Shown: positions 46,448 through 53,873, counted from the first letter of the stretch. The stretch is DNA of 64,000 nt from Parapedobacter tibetensis (GCF_024704835.1 NZ_JAMXBE010000003.1:1-64000); one strand, 5' to 3'. The notes: generated from the sequence alone by a model not told the origin. Made by a program: numbers and translations.

Positions 46448-46487
46448 AGCCACGTATTAGCCACGTATAGGCCACGTATTAGCCACC
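46448..46487. repeat. Tandem GCCACGTAT repeat
   Basis: AGCCACGTATTAGCCACGTA, TAGGCCACGTATTAGCCACC: four units of 10-13 bases. It lies in the long non-coding stretch between the TlpA gene and the structured RNA. Similar words recur nearby (GAAGCCACCTTGATGCCACC at 46640-46662). Confidence 0.55.
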
Positions 46488-46975
46488 TTTTATATCGTGT
46501 GAGGTGGGTGTATGATGCCCGAGTAATCCCTGAGCAAAACCTATCTATTATCCGGCGATAACGAGGGACAGCACCGTGACGCACGCGATGCACGATCCCA
46601 AGGCTCTCTCCGAGTTGGGTTGGGAGCTCAGACTGGACTTGAAGCCACCTTGATGCCACCTTCAACGCACCTTGTTCGCATTCCGGGGCATTGAGTGCGC
46701 ATCGAGTTGGCTTGGAGGTGGCATCCAGCTCCGAAGCCGACCCCAAGCGGCCCCCAACATCACTCCACCCCGATCCATGCCCCATCCCTTGCATATCCGA
46801 ATGTGCCTTTCTCCCGTAGGTGTGCCGTGTACCCTTCGGTAAAGTGTCGCTTTTCGGCCTTTTTACCGAGATATACACGGGTATCACAGGGATATGGCCC
46901 GAATGAGGGATAAGGGAAGGCGGGCTGAAACACGGGATTGGCTTAGCTTTCCGAAGACCAAGCACACCAGCGCCC

Positions 46976-47105
46976 GACTTTCTCCTGCCCGTGTTCTGCC
47001 ATCTCCCGTGCCGTGCGCGGGGCGTATGCGGCACGCATCCGTGGTTTTCCCGCATACAGCCCGCATACGCCCCGATAAATTCTCGGGAGATGGCAGGAGA
47101 AAGTC
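46976..47105. repeat. 130-bp nested inverted repeat
   Basis: Three nested arm pairs: GACTTTCTCC (46976-46985) with GGAGAAAGTC (47096-47105); TGCCATCTCCCG (46997-47008) with CGGGAGATGGCA (47084-47095); GGGGCGTATGCGG (47019-47031) with CCGCATACGCCCC (47061-47073). All are perfect. The arms are stacked with small gaps, so a single long hairpin can form. A tandem AAAGTCCGAAG repeat follows at 47100-47125. No coding frame explains it. Confidence 0.75.
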
Positions 47106-47340
47106 CGAAGAAAGTCCGAAGAAAGGCAGGACGTGTTCGCGAGCTTTCTGCATAAGTATCCCACTTATCCGGTGCGTATTGCAGGTGTATGTGGTGAGTT
47201 GGTCGTATTTGCTTGAGGCAATACAAGCCCCTTAAGCGTAAATTTTGCTTCATTAAATATCAGATTGAGTGAAAGAATAATCGGTTAATCCAAGTGTTCT
47301 TTCACATCAATCCGGCGCCTTGACTATATTTTTGTAAAGA

Positions 47341-47722
47341 TTGGAGGTTGGCTGTACCCAGGGCCGGGATCGAACCGCTATTGCGATTCCTCCTTTTGGA
47401 GGCCTGTAGCCGGTTAGTTGATGTTGTTTAAGTGGTACCATAGGTTTTGATGTTTATCAAAACCTCGTTAACCAACTGTAGCGAAAACTCCCGAAGGAGC
47501 CGGGCCACTCTTGGCTGTCTACACAACGGACCGCTTAGGACGGCGCTGCCGAAGCAGCCACTACCCGAGGGCAGCACCAGAACACAAACCGCAAGTTGAC
47601 CCGGATCCCCAGGATATGGGGTGTCCGGGTGCTCACCTACGCCTCTGTGTTCTTAAAGTTCCTAAGCTTTGTGTAGAACGAGGCTTTTGTGAGCACCCAC
47701 TTTACATTCTTTTAATGGGTGT
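47341..47722 (-). ncRNA. Candidate structured RNA, minus strand
   Basis: A run of stems that favours the minus strand as RNA. Two hairpins have the extra-stable cUUCGg tetraloop (47488-47499 and 47545-47558). Others are a 9-bp stem (47443-47451 with 47456-47464), CCTCC/GGAGG (47389-47402), and a long composite stem: GGGTGCTCAC (47627-47636) with GTGAGCACCC (47689-47698), inside it GCCTC/GAGGC and GTTCT/AGAAC. A T-loop-like GGTTCGATCC (47376-47367) lies near the 3' end, but the matching tRNA acceptor and D-arm are absent. A TATTTTTG box on the minus strand (47730-47723) is at the 5' end. No coding frame in either direction is convincing. Confidence 0.4.
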
Positions 47723-47808
47723 CAAAAATACTGATTTTAATTTAACTCTCTATTTGTCGTTATTTTTACTATAAATTTTAAAAAAATTGATTCGGTTTAC
47801 TAATTTTT

Positions 47809-47826
47809 TTATCTTTACAAAGATAA
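47809..47826. promoter_or_regulatory. Perfect 18-bp palindrome between the RNA and the XRE genes
   Basis: TTATCTTT AC AAAGATAA. The minus strand of the palindrome contains TATCTTTG, an exact -7 box for leftward transcription. It lies 72 bp before the first XRE gene, where an XRE dimer would be expected to bind. Confidence 0.6.
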
Positions 47827-47897
47827 TGGCAATTAAATAACGTGCCAATCTAAAAACCTAATAATCTTATCAGTTTTTTAGATAAACCTTAATTACG

Positions 47898-48311
47898 ATG
47901 GATGTTAGCACAAAATTAAAGCTTCTCAGAGAACGACATTCCTACACACAAGAATTTGTCGCAAGTAAGCTTGGAATTAGTCAATCGACATATTTTAACT
48001 TGGAGGCTGGCAATACAAAACTTTCGGTAAAGAGAGCGGCTCAATTGGCTGAGATATATGGTATCCCTGCTAGCTTTTTCTTTGATAATGCTTGCACCTT
48101 TACCAATTACAATATAGGAGACTTTAGTCGTACAATAAACCGTTCTGAAATTAGTAATAGCGATTTAAAAGACATTAAATTGCTATATGAAAAGCTTTTA
48201 CAAGAGAAGGATCTATTGATTGACTTCTTGACCAACGAGCTTAATGTGTGTAAGAAAGAAAAGAAAATTCTGTCCGAGTTATTGAATGTAAAATTGGCGC
48301 AAAACATCTAA
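47898..48311 (+). CDS. XRE-family helix-turn-helix regulator
   Basis: A 137-residue protein. N-terminal XRE domain at about 1-62 (LKLLRERHSYTQEFVASKLG, ISQSTYFNLEAGNTKLSVKR, AAQLAEIYGI), followed by a linker FTNYNIGDFSRTINRSEISN and a coiled coil to the end. The segment NYNIGxxSRTI is shared with the next gene. It is probably a repressor binding the palindrome upstream. It is divergent from the candidate RNA. Confidence 0.8.
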   Translation: MDVSTKLKLLRERHSYTQEFVASKLGISQSTYFNLEAGNTKLSVKRAAQLAEIYGIPASFFFDNACTFTNYNIGDFSRTINRSEISNSDLKDIKLLYEKLLQEKDLLIDFLTNELNVCKKEKKILSELLNVKLAQNI

Positions 48312-48359
48312 TTGGACAAAATTGACTACTTTTATCCAATCAAACTTATATAACATAAA

Positions 48360-48650
48360 ATGGCTGAAACAATCTTTAAAGGACTGCGTGTAGAAAACAA
48401 CTATGACATTGACCAAGTTGCGGCTGAATTAGACATAACTACTGCTGAGTATGAACTAATAGAATCTGGTGTGGCCAAGATTTCTTACGAACAGGCTGGC
48501 AAATTAGGGAAGTTTTATGGCATAGATCCCAAACATCTTCTGGGCGTGTCTGAAAGCGTGAATTATAATATTGGCAGGTATAGTCGAACTATTTATGCTC
48601 AAAAGTATTACGAAAAATCAGAAGAGTCAGAGACTAATAATAAAGAGTGA
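48360..48650 (+). CDS. Small XRE-like regulator, partner of the previous gene
   Basis: A 96-residue protein with an XRE-like fold: VENNYDIDQVAAELDITTAE, YELIESGVAKISYEQAGKLG and KFYGIDPKHLL. It then repeats NYNIGRYSRTIYAQKYYE. It is 48 bp after the first gene and shares its tail motif, so the two are probably an old duplication working together. Confidence 0.7.
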   Translation: MAETIFKGLRVENNYDIDQVAAELDITTAEYELIESGVAKISYEQAGKLGKFYGIDPKHLLGVSESVNYNIGRYSRTIYAQKYYEKSEESETNNKE

Positions 48651-48772
48651 CACGATTGACAGGATACTCCAAGGCGGGGCCGAAATCCATTGCGTGTTGT
48701 ACAAGGCGGCATTGGTTTTGATGGAAGAGGTGAGGAAGTTGAAATCCGGCAAATAATGTAAAACCTAATCCC

Positions 48773-48865
48773 ATGGAAGCCTTTACCTCCGAGCAGGCGC
48801 TACTGAAACTGCTGTACTTGGTCATCCGTGATATAACAAAGAAATGGACCATGCCCATCGGTTGA
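48773..48865 (+). pseudogene. C-terminal remnant of an IS256-family transposase
   Basis: Reads MEAFTSEQALLKLLYLVIRD and ITKKWTMPIG. The block EALLKLLYLAxxNIsKKWTMPIR is a hallmark of the last 60 residues of IS256 transposases. The frame ends just after MPI. Preceding bases (48645-48756) read DRILQGGAEIHCVLYKAALV, an unidentified fragment. Confidence 0.6.
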
Positions 48866-48992
48866 CCATCTCGCAATTGTTTATTAAATTTGGGGATAGA
48901 CGATATTCAGCAAGCTCATGATTTGAGCCATGATACGTCAATACTTCTTTGCCTTCTTCCGGCAATCTTTCGTTAACGCTTATCCAGTTCAT
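48866..48992 (-). pseudogene. DUF551 gene, C-terminal part lost
   Basis: ATG 48992 begins MNWISVNERLPEEGKEVLTY and continues HGSNHELAEYRLSPNLINNC. The W-x-SVxERLPxxGxxVL start is that of DUF551 proteins. The reading frame runs into the IS256 fragment at about 48868, so the end is missing. Confidence 0.5.
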
Positions 48993-49083
48993 TGCTATAA
49001 TCTTTAATATACATATCGAAAATACGATAGAATTCATCTTTTGACAAAGGGCTTTCTTTTACCAATTCGACGCAATCGGTTGT
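48973..49083 (-). pseudogene. C-terminal fragment of an unidentified gene
   Basis: The minus-strand frame reads EHTTDCVELVKESPLSKDEF and YRIFDMYIKDYSNELDKR, ending at TAA 48975-48973 and overlapping the DUF551 start. Its own start is lost at about 49083, where the acetyltransferase fragment begins on the other strand. Confidence 0.4.
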
Positions 49084-49560
49084 ATGTTCCGCACTTGGCC
49101 GGAAGCTAAACGTAGTCTTCACCCCACTTGTTCGTTTTCGGCGATTGGCCAGCTTACGGATAAAATTTTATCCAACCATTCATTGGAAGACCCACTTGGA
49201 GAAACTTCTCCATTAGGGGAATTATATAAAGAAAATGCCCAAGTTTTGTTGCTTGGTGTGGGTTTTGATGTTTGTACCATGCTGCATCTTGCAGAACAAT
49301 TGGCATGGCCCAATAGACTAAAAAGGAAACAAGCATCCCCAATAATAGAGGCCGATGAGCGTAAATGGAAGGTTTATGAAGAGTTTCCTTTGATAGATTC
49401 CAGACATTTTCTGACCATAGGTAAACATATGAAAAAAGAAAAATTAATGGGTGAATTTCCAATCGGGATCGGAGTTGGCAAGATAATATCTGCTAAAAAA
49501 CTAGTTGATTATGCAAAAACTTTTTGGGAATCTAATGAGACGCCTGATAATCTATTGTAA
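49084..49560 (+). pseudogene. C-terminal part of an AAC(3)-type antibiotic acetyltransferase
   Basis: 158 residues from ATG 49084 reading MFRTWPEAKRSLHPTCSFSA, SLEDPLGETSPLGELYKENA and VLLLGVGFDVCTMLHLAEQL. This is the second half of aminoglycoside 3-N-acetyltransferases, with the conserved HPTxSxxAxG, LGxxSPxGxLY and LLLGVGxDxxTxLH motifs. Whole family members are about 260-280 residues. The first about 110, including part of the CoA site, are missing, so activity is unlikely. The break at 49083 also cuts the gene fragment on the other strand. Confidence 0.75.
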
Positions 49561-49621
49561 ATCAAATATTAAATGTTAATAAATAATATTAAAAATTTTC
49601 TAATTTCTAATAGCTACATAA

Positions 49622-49648
49622 GCCACGTTAATATACGTTGATTGTTCG
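49622..49648 (+). promoter_or_regulatory. Possible ECF41 promoter before the second sigma gene
   Basis: GCCAC, 17 bases, GTTCG, ending 21 bp before the sigma ATG. It matches GTCAC-N17/18-GTCTT of the two downstream promoters at most positions, including the shared CGTTGATTGT stretch seen at 50529-50556. One base deviates in each box. Confidence 0.4.
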
Positions 49649-49669
49649 TAGTGACTAAAATATATTATT

Positions 49670-50521
49670 ATGCTGTCTGAAAATAAAGAATCATACTATC
49701 CTTTGCTTTTTCCTTATGCTTACAATATTCTGGGAATCGTCGAAGATGCTGAGGATGCGGTACAGGACATCATCATTAAGCACTTAACAGGAACCGCAAC
49801 TGATTTGAGGAACGAAAAGGCTTATTTGATAAGGAGTGTGATCAACCATTCCATTAACAAAAAGAAAAGGAACTCAAAAACTGTTGGTGCAAATTGGCTT
49901 CCTGAACCTCTCGAAACCCGGGGAGCAGATCATTCCATAAACAGTCGTGAAATTCTGTCGTATTCCCTTCTCGTTCTCATGGAACGTTTAACGCCGAAGG
50001 AGCGTGCCGTCTATATATTAAAGCAAGCTTTTGATTACTCCCATGATGAAATAGCCGGTGTTTTTTCTTTTACAGTTGGTAATTCAAGAAAATTGTTCAG
50101 CAGAGCGAACAGCAAGCTTGGCGGGATACGTCACGATGAAAAGCGAAGTGCATTTTTTGACCCAAATGTTTTGAATGATTACATATCTGTAATTAAAAGT
50201 GGGGACATCGCTTCTTTAGAAAATATGCTTTCAGCTGACATTTTGGTGACTGCAGATGGTGGAAGCAAATTTAATGTGGTCAGCGAGATGACCTGGGGCA
50301 TTGCGGATGCTTCAAAATTGATGCTATATGTCTATGAAAAATATCAGCAACATTTTTCTATTGAACAGGTTTTTTTCAACCATCAACCGGCACTGCTCTT
50401 TTTCGATAAAGGAATCCTCATCAATTGCCAGGTATTTGAATTTGCTGCAGCTAACATGAAGATAAGACGCATATACTCAGTAGTTGACACGGATAAATTA
50501 AAAAATATAAAATCGTCTTAA
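49670..50521 (+). CDS. ECF41-like (SigJ-type) sigma factor
   Basis: A 283-residue sigma factor. Region 2 about 1-75 (YYPLLFPYAYNILGIVEDAE, DAVQDIIIKHL, YLIRSVINHSINKKKR), region 4 about 105-160 (LTPKERAVYILKQAFDYSHD). A C-terminal SnoaL-like extension about 165-275 carries DILVTADGGSKFNVVSEMTW. The layout is the same as the protein at 3114-3974, and both belong to the ECF41 group, in which the tail controls activity. The genes after it (FMN reductase, small membrane protein, monooxygenase) are the oxidoreductase-type partners expected. Confidence 0.85.
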   Translation: MLSENKESYYPLLFPYAYNILGIVEDAEDAVQDIIIKHLTGTATDLRNEKAYLIRSVINHSINKKKRNSKTVGANWLPEPLETRGADHSINSREILSYSLLVLMERLTPKERAVYILKQAFDYSHDEIAGVFSFTVGNSRKLFSRANSKLGGIRHDEKRSAFFDPNVLNDYISVIKSGDIASLENMLSADILVTADGGSKFNVVSEMTWGIADASKLMLYVYEKYQQHFSIEQVFFNHQPALLFFDKGILINCQVFEFAAANMKIRRIYSVVDTDKLKNIKSS

Positions 50522-50528
50522 AATACCC

Positions 50529-50556
50529 GTCACGTTTGACTACCGTTGATTGTCTT
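50529..50556 (+). promoter_or_regulatory. Predicted ECF41 promoter of the FMN reductase gene
   Basis: GTCACGTTT (50529-50537), 14 bases, GTCTT (50552-50556), 24 bases before ATG 50580. The same blocks with the same 14-base gap occur at 51389-51416. Confidence 0.65.
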
Positions 50557-50579
50557 GTGTATATAAAAATTAAGAAATT

Positions 50580-51149
50580 ATGTACGAAGACATCAAAAAT
50601 GGAAACGACAGAATACTGTTCTTTTCCGGCAGCAACCACAGCGCATCGATAAACCAACTGGTCGTATCGCATCTGGCCAAAACAATAGGTCAAGACCAGG
50701 CGAATACGATTCATCTTAAAAGTTTTCCATCACCGGTTTACTCATTGGAAGATGAACAAACTACCGGTATTCCGGATAAGATAACTGAATTAGTAGATCT
50801 TCTTGACCAATTCGACAAGTTTGTTGTTGCCGTGCCCGAATACAACGGCTCGGTACCAGGTTTCTTTAAAAACACACTCGACTGGATTTCACGGGCGCGG
50901 AAGAATTACCGTGTATTTCAAAACAAAAAGATATTCTTAATAGCCGTTTCTCCTGTAGGTGGGGGCAGTTTCGCATTAAAACATGCAGGGGATATATTAC
51001 GAAGGTTGGGTGCGGAAATTTTGGGAGAGCAGACCATTGGCAACTTCAACCCATCGCAGTTTAACGGAGACATCGATAAATCCGAATTTTTTTCAGAGCT
51101 GCAAGGTATGGCATACTCAATTAGCGATCATTTTTATAAAACAAAATAA
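50580..51149 (+). CDS. NADPH-dependent FMN reductase family protein
   Basis: A 189-residue flavodoxin-like reductase. FMN-binding loop FFSGSNHSASINQL at about 14-27, the conserved VVAVPEYNGSVPGFFKNTLD (residues about 82-101) and FLIAVSPVGGGSFALKHAGD. It would use NADPH to reduce FMN, quinones or azo compounds. It follows the sigma factor gene by 58 bp behind its own predicted ECF41 promoter and precedes the small membrane protein directly. Confidence 0.88.
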   Translation: MYEDIKNGNDRILFFSGSNHSASINQLVVSHLAKTIGQDQANTIHLKSFPSPVYSLEDEQTTGIPDKITELVDLLDQFDKFVVAVPEYNGSVPGFFKNTLDWISRARKNYRVFQNKKIFLIAVSPVGGGSFALKHAGDILRRLGAEILGEQTIGNFNPSQFNGDIDKSEFFSELQGMAYSISDHFYKTK

Positions 51150-51377
51150 ATGTCCGAAATGAGCAAATCTAAGACTACGGCCAAGCATAAACAGGTTTTT
51201 ATACTATGGCTTGCTATTTATCCATTAATTACATTGATCCTGTTTCTGTTCGACGAACATCTGATGCGGTTTGTATTACCGGTTCGAACTTTAATGCTCA
51301 CAGTAGTTATTGTTCCGGTTATGGCCTATGTAATTACGCCATTTTATTATAAGCTCTTTGCCAACTGGTTTAAATAA
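51150..51377 (+). CDS. Small two-helix membrane protein
   Basis: A 75-residue protein starting one base after the reductase stop. Two hydrophobic segments (VFILWLAIYPLITLILFLF and TLMLTVVIVPVMAYVITPFY). Its placement in the ECF41-like operon is a clue to a shared redox or membrane-stress role, but the family is not known to me. Confidence 0.65.
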   Translation: MSEMSKSKTTAKHKQVFILWLAIYPLITLILFLFDEHLMRFVLPVRTLMLTVVIVPVMAYVITPFYYKLFANWFK

Positions 51378-51388
51378 ATCAAGTATTT

Positions 51389-51416
51389 GTCACGTTTTAT
51401 AGCGCCTTTTTGTCTT
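51389..51416 (+). promoter_or_regulatory. Predicted ECF41 promoter of the monooxygenase gene
   Basis: GTCACGTTT (51389-51397), 14 bases, GTCTT (51412-51416), 68 bases before ATG 51485. Its spacing equals that at 50529-50556 while the bases between the boxes differ. Confidence 0.65.
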
Positions 51417-51484
51417 AATGGCAAACCATGTTATTAATAAAGCATAAAGCAAATTAAATATACACTTTTAAAAAAAATAAAATC

Positions 51485-51799
51485 ATGATCACAGTAATTG
51501 TAACTTACACAGTAAAAGAAAGCTATGTCTCAAAAAATAAAGAAAACATAGCAGCGTTCCTTGAAGATTTTAACAGGTTGGACGCAGAGCGCTTCGGGTA
51601 TACCATCTACCAAAAGGAAAATAAAAACACCTTTGTGCATATCTCTGAGTATAAAGATGAGATTATTCAAAAAGAGTTGCTCAATATTCCTTCCTTTCTG
51701 TCCTTTCAACAGCAACGCGATCAAAATCTGGAAGTTGAGCCTACTATCGAAATGTTAGCTATAGCTGGAAGCTCAGGAGCCACGGCAAAGAAGTATTAA
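51485..51799 (+). CDS. Antibiotic-biosynthesis-monooxygenase-like (ABM) domain protein
   Basis: A 104-residue ferredoxin-like protein: ITVIVTYTVKESYVSKNKEN at the start, RFGYTIYQKENKNTFVHISE in the middle, IPSFLSFQQQRDQNLEVEPT toward the end. ABM-fold proteins act as cofactor-free monooxygenases on quinols or as dimeric ligand binders. It lies after the FMN reductase operon with its own promoter, suggesting joint induction by the sigma factor. Confidence 0.75.
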   Translation: MITVIVTYTVKESYVSKNKENIAAFLEDFNRLDAERFGYTIYQKENKNTFVHISEYKDEIIQKELLNIPSFLSFQQQRDQNLEVEPTIEMLAIAGSSGATAKKY

Positions 51800-51999
51800 A
51801 TCTTAAGCGTTTACGTATCGTATCTAATCGGGCCTTCATGCAATTTGGAAGCCCAGATTAGATATTTACCAAGATTGAGTATAATAGTTCATAACAGAAT
51901 TGTCCGTTTGCAGGAATCGTATCCAAAATATTAGGAACCATTATTTTCTTGAACATTGATCGTCTGGGGAGAAAATGATAAGCTATTTTCAAAAAAGAA

Positions 52000-52501
52000 C
52001 TATATTTTTTCTAGCAACACACCCTTTACAAATTCATACGCATCAGCTATAGGATAAGATACCCCTGGCCTGAGAAGGCCTTCCATGTCACTTCGGAAAT
52101 CTGTATCTATTAATTTCTTCTCCATATTGTCAAGAAACTCCTGTCGGGAAATGGTATTGCCCTCCCGCTCCATGTAAAACTGCCAGGCCCGTATAATCCG
52201 GGCCGGATCAACATCAGTCTTGATCATCGCATGCCACATATCAAACAAGTCCCGTCCTTTGCGTCGCTGATAGAGAGCTCTTAATTTAGTGCCTAACAGT
52301 TCCGTCAACTCATACGTTGGAATGGAAACTTGCCCGGTATACCATGGAGATTCCATTGTATAAGCTGTCTCCTGAATGCCATAAATGGTGTGGTGCTCTC
52401 TGCAATTGACCTCGATTTTCAGACGCAGTGGTACTCCTTCCTCTGTCCTCTTGCCAAGGGACCTTTTTACGCCATGCGGTGATGTATGCCTTTGGTACCA
52501 T
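52000..52501 (-). pseudogene. AbiEii-type nucleotidyltransferase toxin with an internal deletion and frameshift
   Basis: ATG 52501 begins MVPKAYITAWRKKVPWQEDR, the normal start of AbiEii-like toxins. The next frame picks up GVPLRLKIEVNCREHHTIYG, IQETAYT and ELTELLGTKLRALYQRRKGR, which is the C-terminal part, to TGA at 52000. The stretch between, which should hold the GG-S/D-x-D nucleotidyltransferase motif, is missing (on the order of 130 residues). The toxin is therefore dead, while its antitoxin gene upstream is intact. Confidence 0.8.
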
Positions 52502-53304
52502 TAATCTGTCTCTACTGTTGTATTAGGAACTACTTTCCAATCGTTGCCAGTACCCATGTCTGTTGTATCCATTTGTGGCCTCAGCAGTACTGGAAAATGG
52601 CTAACGGTTTTCAAATAGGATTTTAAAGGGGCGCTCAATTCGCTCAAGCCAAGTACTTCTTCGAGCAAAAAACCCAGTCGCTGTATAGCTGTGACAGGAG
52701 AATAACGCTCGGCGGTTTCGAGCAACTTATCGGCACTCATGATTTCTGATAGCTCTTCCATCACGGTAGCAACCCGCCCCAATCCACCTACACGGTCGTG
52801 GTAATATACCAAGTCAAGGGCGGTTAACTCAGGCGATGAAATATTCATGTACCCGGTCTCCACCTTTTTCTGTACGATATCTTGTGCCTCCCATTCTTTT
52901 TTGATGAAAAATCGGATATTTAGGTTATCCTTTTTGATATCACGGATACTGGGTTTGGCAGTAATAACGGCAAATGATTGTGGCTGTTGGTGGGCTGCGC
53001 CATGATACGCCGCTGCATTCAAAAGGCTTACATAATAGTCTCTGTCAAGGAATGCCATTAAATCAGCAACAAAAAAAGAAGGGGGCGGTATCCCCTTACT
53101 TCTATATTCGGGCGTTACGATGACGTAAAACTCATTTCGAACTAATGCGATTTCATGTTTTTCTTTCAATCGGTACAATGCCTTCTTGATGGCTTCGTCT
53201 GATTGCTCAAACTTGTTACGCACTTCTTGCAATGAAAAGGCATACCTTCCACGGGAACGAAGCTCCACGAGATAGTCTTCTAAATATGCGTAACTATTCT
53301 TCAT
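52501..53304 (-). CDS. AbiEi-type antitoxin (type IV toxin-antitoxin)
   Basis: A 267-residue protein: winged-helix N-terminus (SLQEVRNKFEQSDEAIKKAL, YRLKEKHEIALVRNEFYVIV), then the AbiEi C-terminal block YYVSLLNAAAYHGAAHQQPQ and MNISSPELTALDLVYYHDRV. AbiEi binds operator DNA and neutralises AbiEii without touching it. The stop overlaps the toxin ATG by one base (TAATG). An inverted repeat CATCTGCAAAAAGGGA / TCCCTTTTTGCAGATG (53313-53356) lies just before the start and could be its operator. Confidence 0.85.
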   Translation of the reverse strand: MKNSYAYLEDYLVELRSRGRYAFSLQEVRNKFEQSDEAIKKALYRLKEKHEIALVRNEFYVIVTPEYRSKGIPPPSFFVADLMAFLDRDYYVSLLNAAAYHGAAHQQPQSFAVITAKPSIRDIKKDNLNIRFFIKKEWEAQDIVQKKVETGYMNISSPELTALDLVYYHDRVGGLGRVATVMEELSEIMSADKLLETAERYSPVTAIQRLGFLLEEVLGLSELSAPLKSYLKTVSHFPVLLRPQMDTTDMGTGNDWKVVPNTTVETD

Positions 53305-53408
53305 GTTAAGTTTACATCTGCAAAAAGGGATAAAGTTCGTCCCTTTTTGCAGATGTAAACTTACAAGTATTTTTCGTAATTACAAACAACGCCTCTTAAA
53401 TCCTATTG

Positions 53409-53655
53409 CTAGGGCTTACACACCTTACACGCCCATACCCATTCTTGACGGCCTCTTTTTCTTCGTGGTCTTGATCTGGCTCTTCTTAAGGTATTGGCAT
53501 CCTGCCTTGTGGTACTTCTCCCCTGTTTTGGTGATATACACCGTGGCGTCCTTTTGCTCGGCGGTGGTATAGGCCACTTCCCTACCCTGCACATTCGAAG
53601 CCGCAGGCAGCAGGAACCCCAAAACGAGGAAAAGGTAGACGATACGCTTACGCAT
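53409..53655 (-). pseudogene. Small secreted protein with the YHxxxCxYL motif, two frameshifts
   Basis: ATG 53655 opens a signal peptide (MRKRIVYLFLVLGFLLPAAS) and then VYITKTGEKYHKAGCQYLKK and SQIKTTKK. The natural continuation EAVKNGYG and the closing ACKVCKP occur in two other frames before TAG 53411-53409. The CxYL/CxxC pair suggests a small zinc or disulphide domain. The shifts fall in an A-run (KKKR) and a G-run, which are typical sequencing-error spots. Confidence 0.55.
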
Positions 53656-53820
53656 GATGGTTTTGTGTTTGTTCTCTATTGACGGTTAATGGTTAGTGAA
53701 TTGGGCTATTGATTATATGATGTTATTGATTAATTAAATGTATTTACTTAGGCCTATTGGTTTATAATGGTCGTTATAACATGCAAGGTAAGACATCGGA
53801 TTGAGAATTACAAATTTTGA

Positions 53821-53873
53821 TTACCCAAAGGTAACCGCGGGAATGGTGATGGCATTACGGGAAACCGGAAATG
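53821..53873. repeat. Dispersed repeat, copy F (5' module)
   Basis: TTACCCAAAGGTAACCGCGG, then GGTGATGGCATTACGGGAAA, CCGGAAATG. It is close to copy E at 444-495 over more than 45 bases. It lies in 53656-53998, where nothing else was recognised. Confidence 0.65.

Noticed and set aside
45730-47253. A 507-residue protein ending in the TlpA domain
   Set aside because: The extra 323 residues are low-information, run through the nested palindrome and tandem repeats and match no known domain; the signal peptide starts at 46284.
47355-47380. A tRNA gene, suggested by GGTTCGATCC on the minus strand
   Set aside because: Only the T-loop and part of the T-stem fit; the acceptor partner ACCCAGG and a D-arm are missing within 90 bases.
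47511-47774. Plus-strand ORF of 87 residues
   Set aside because: It is made of the stems of the structured RNA and has no protein-like pattern.
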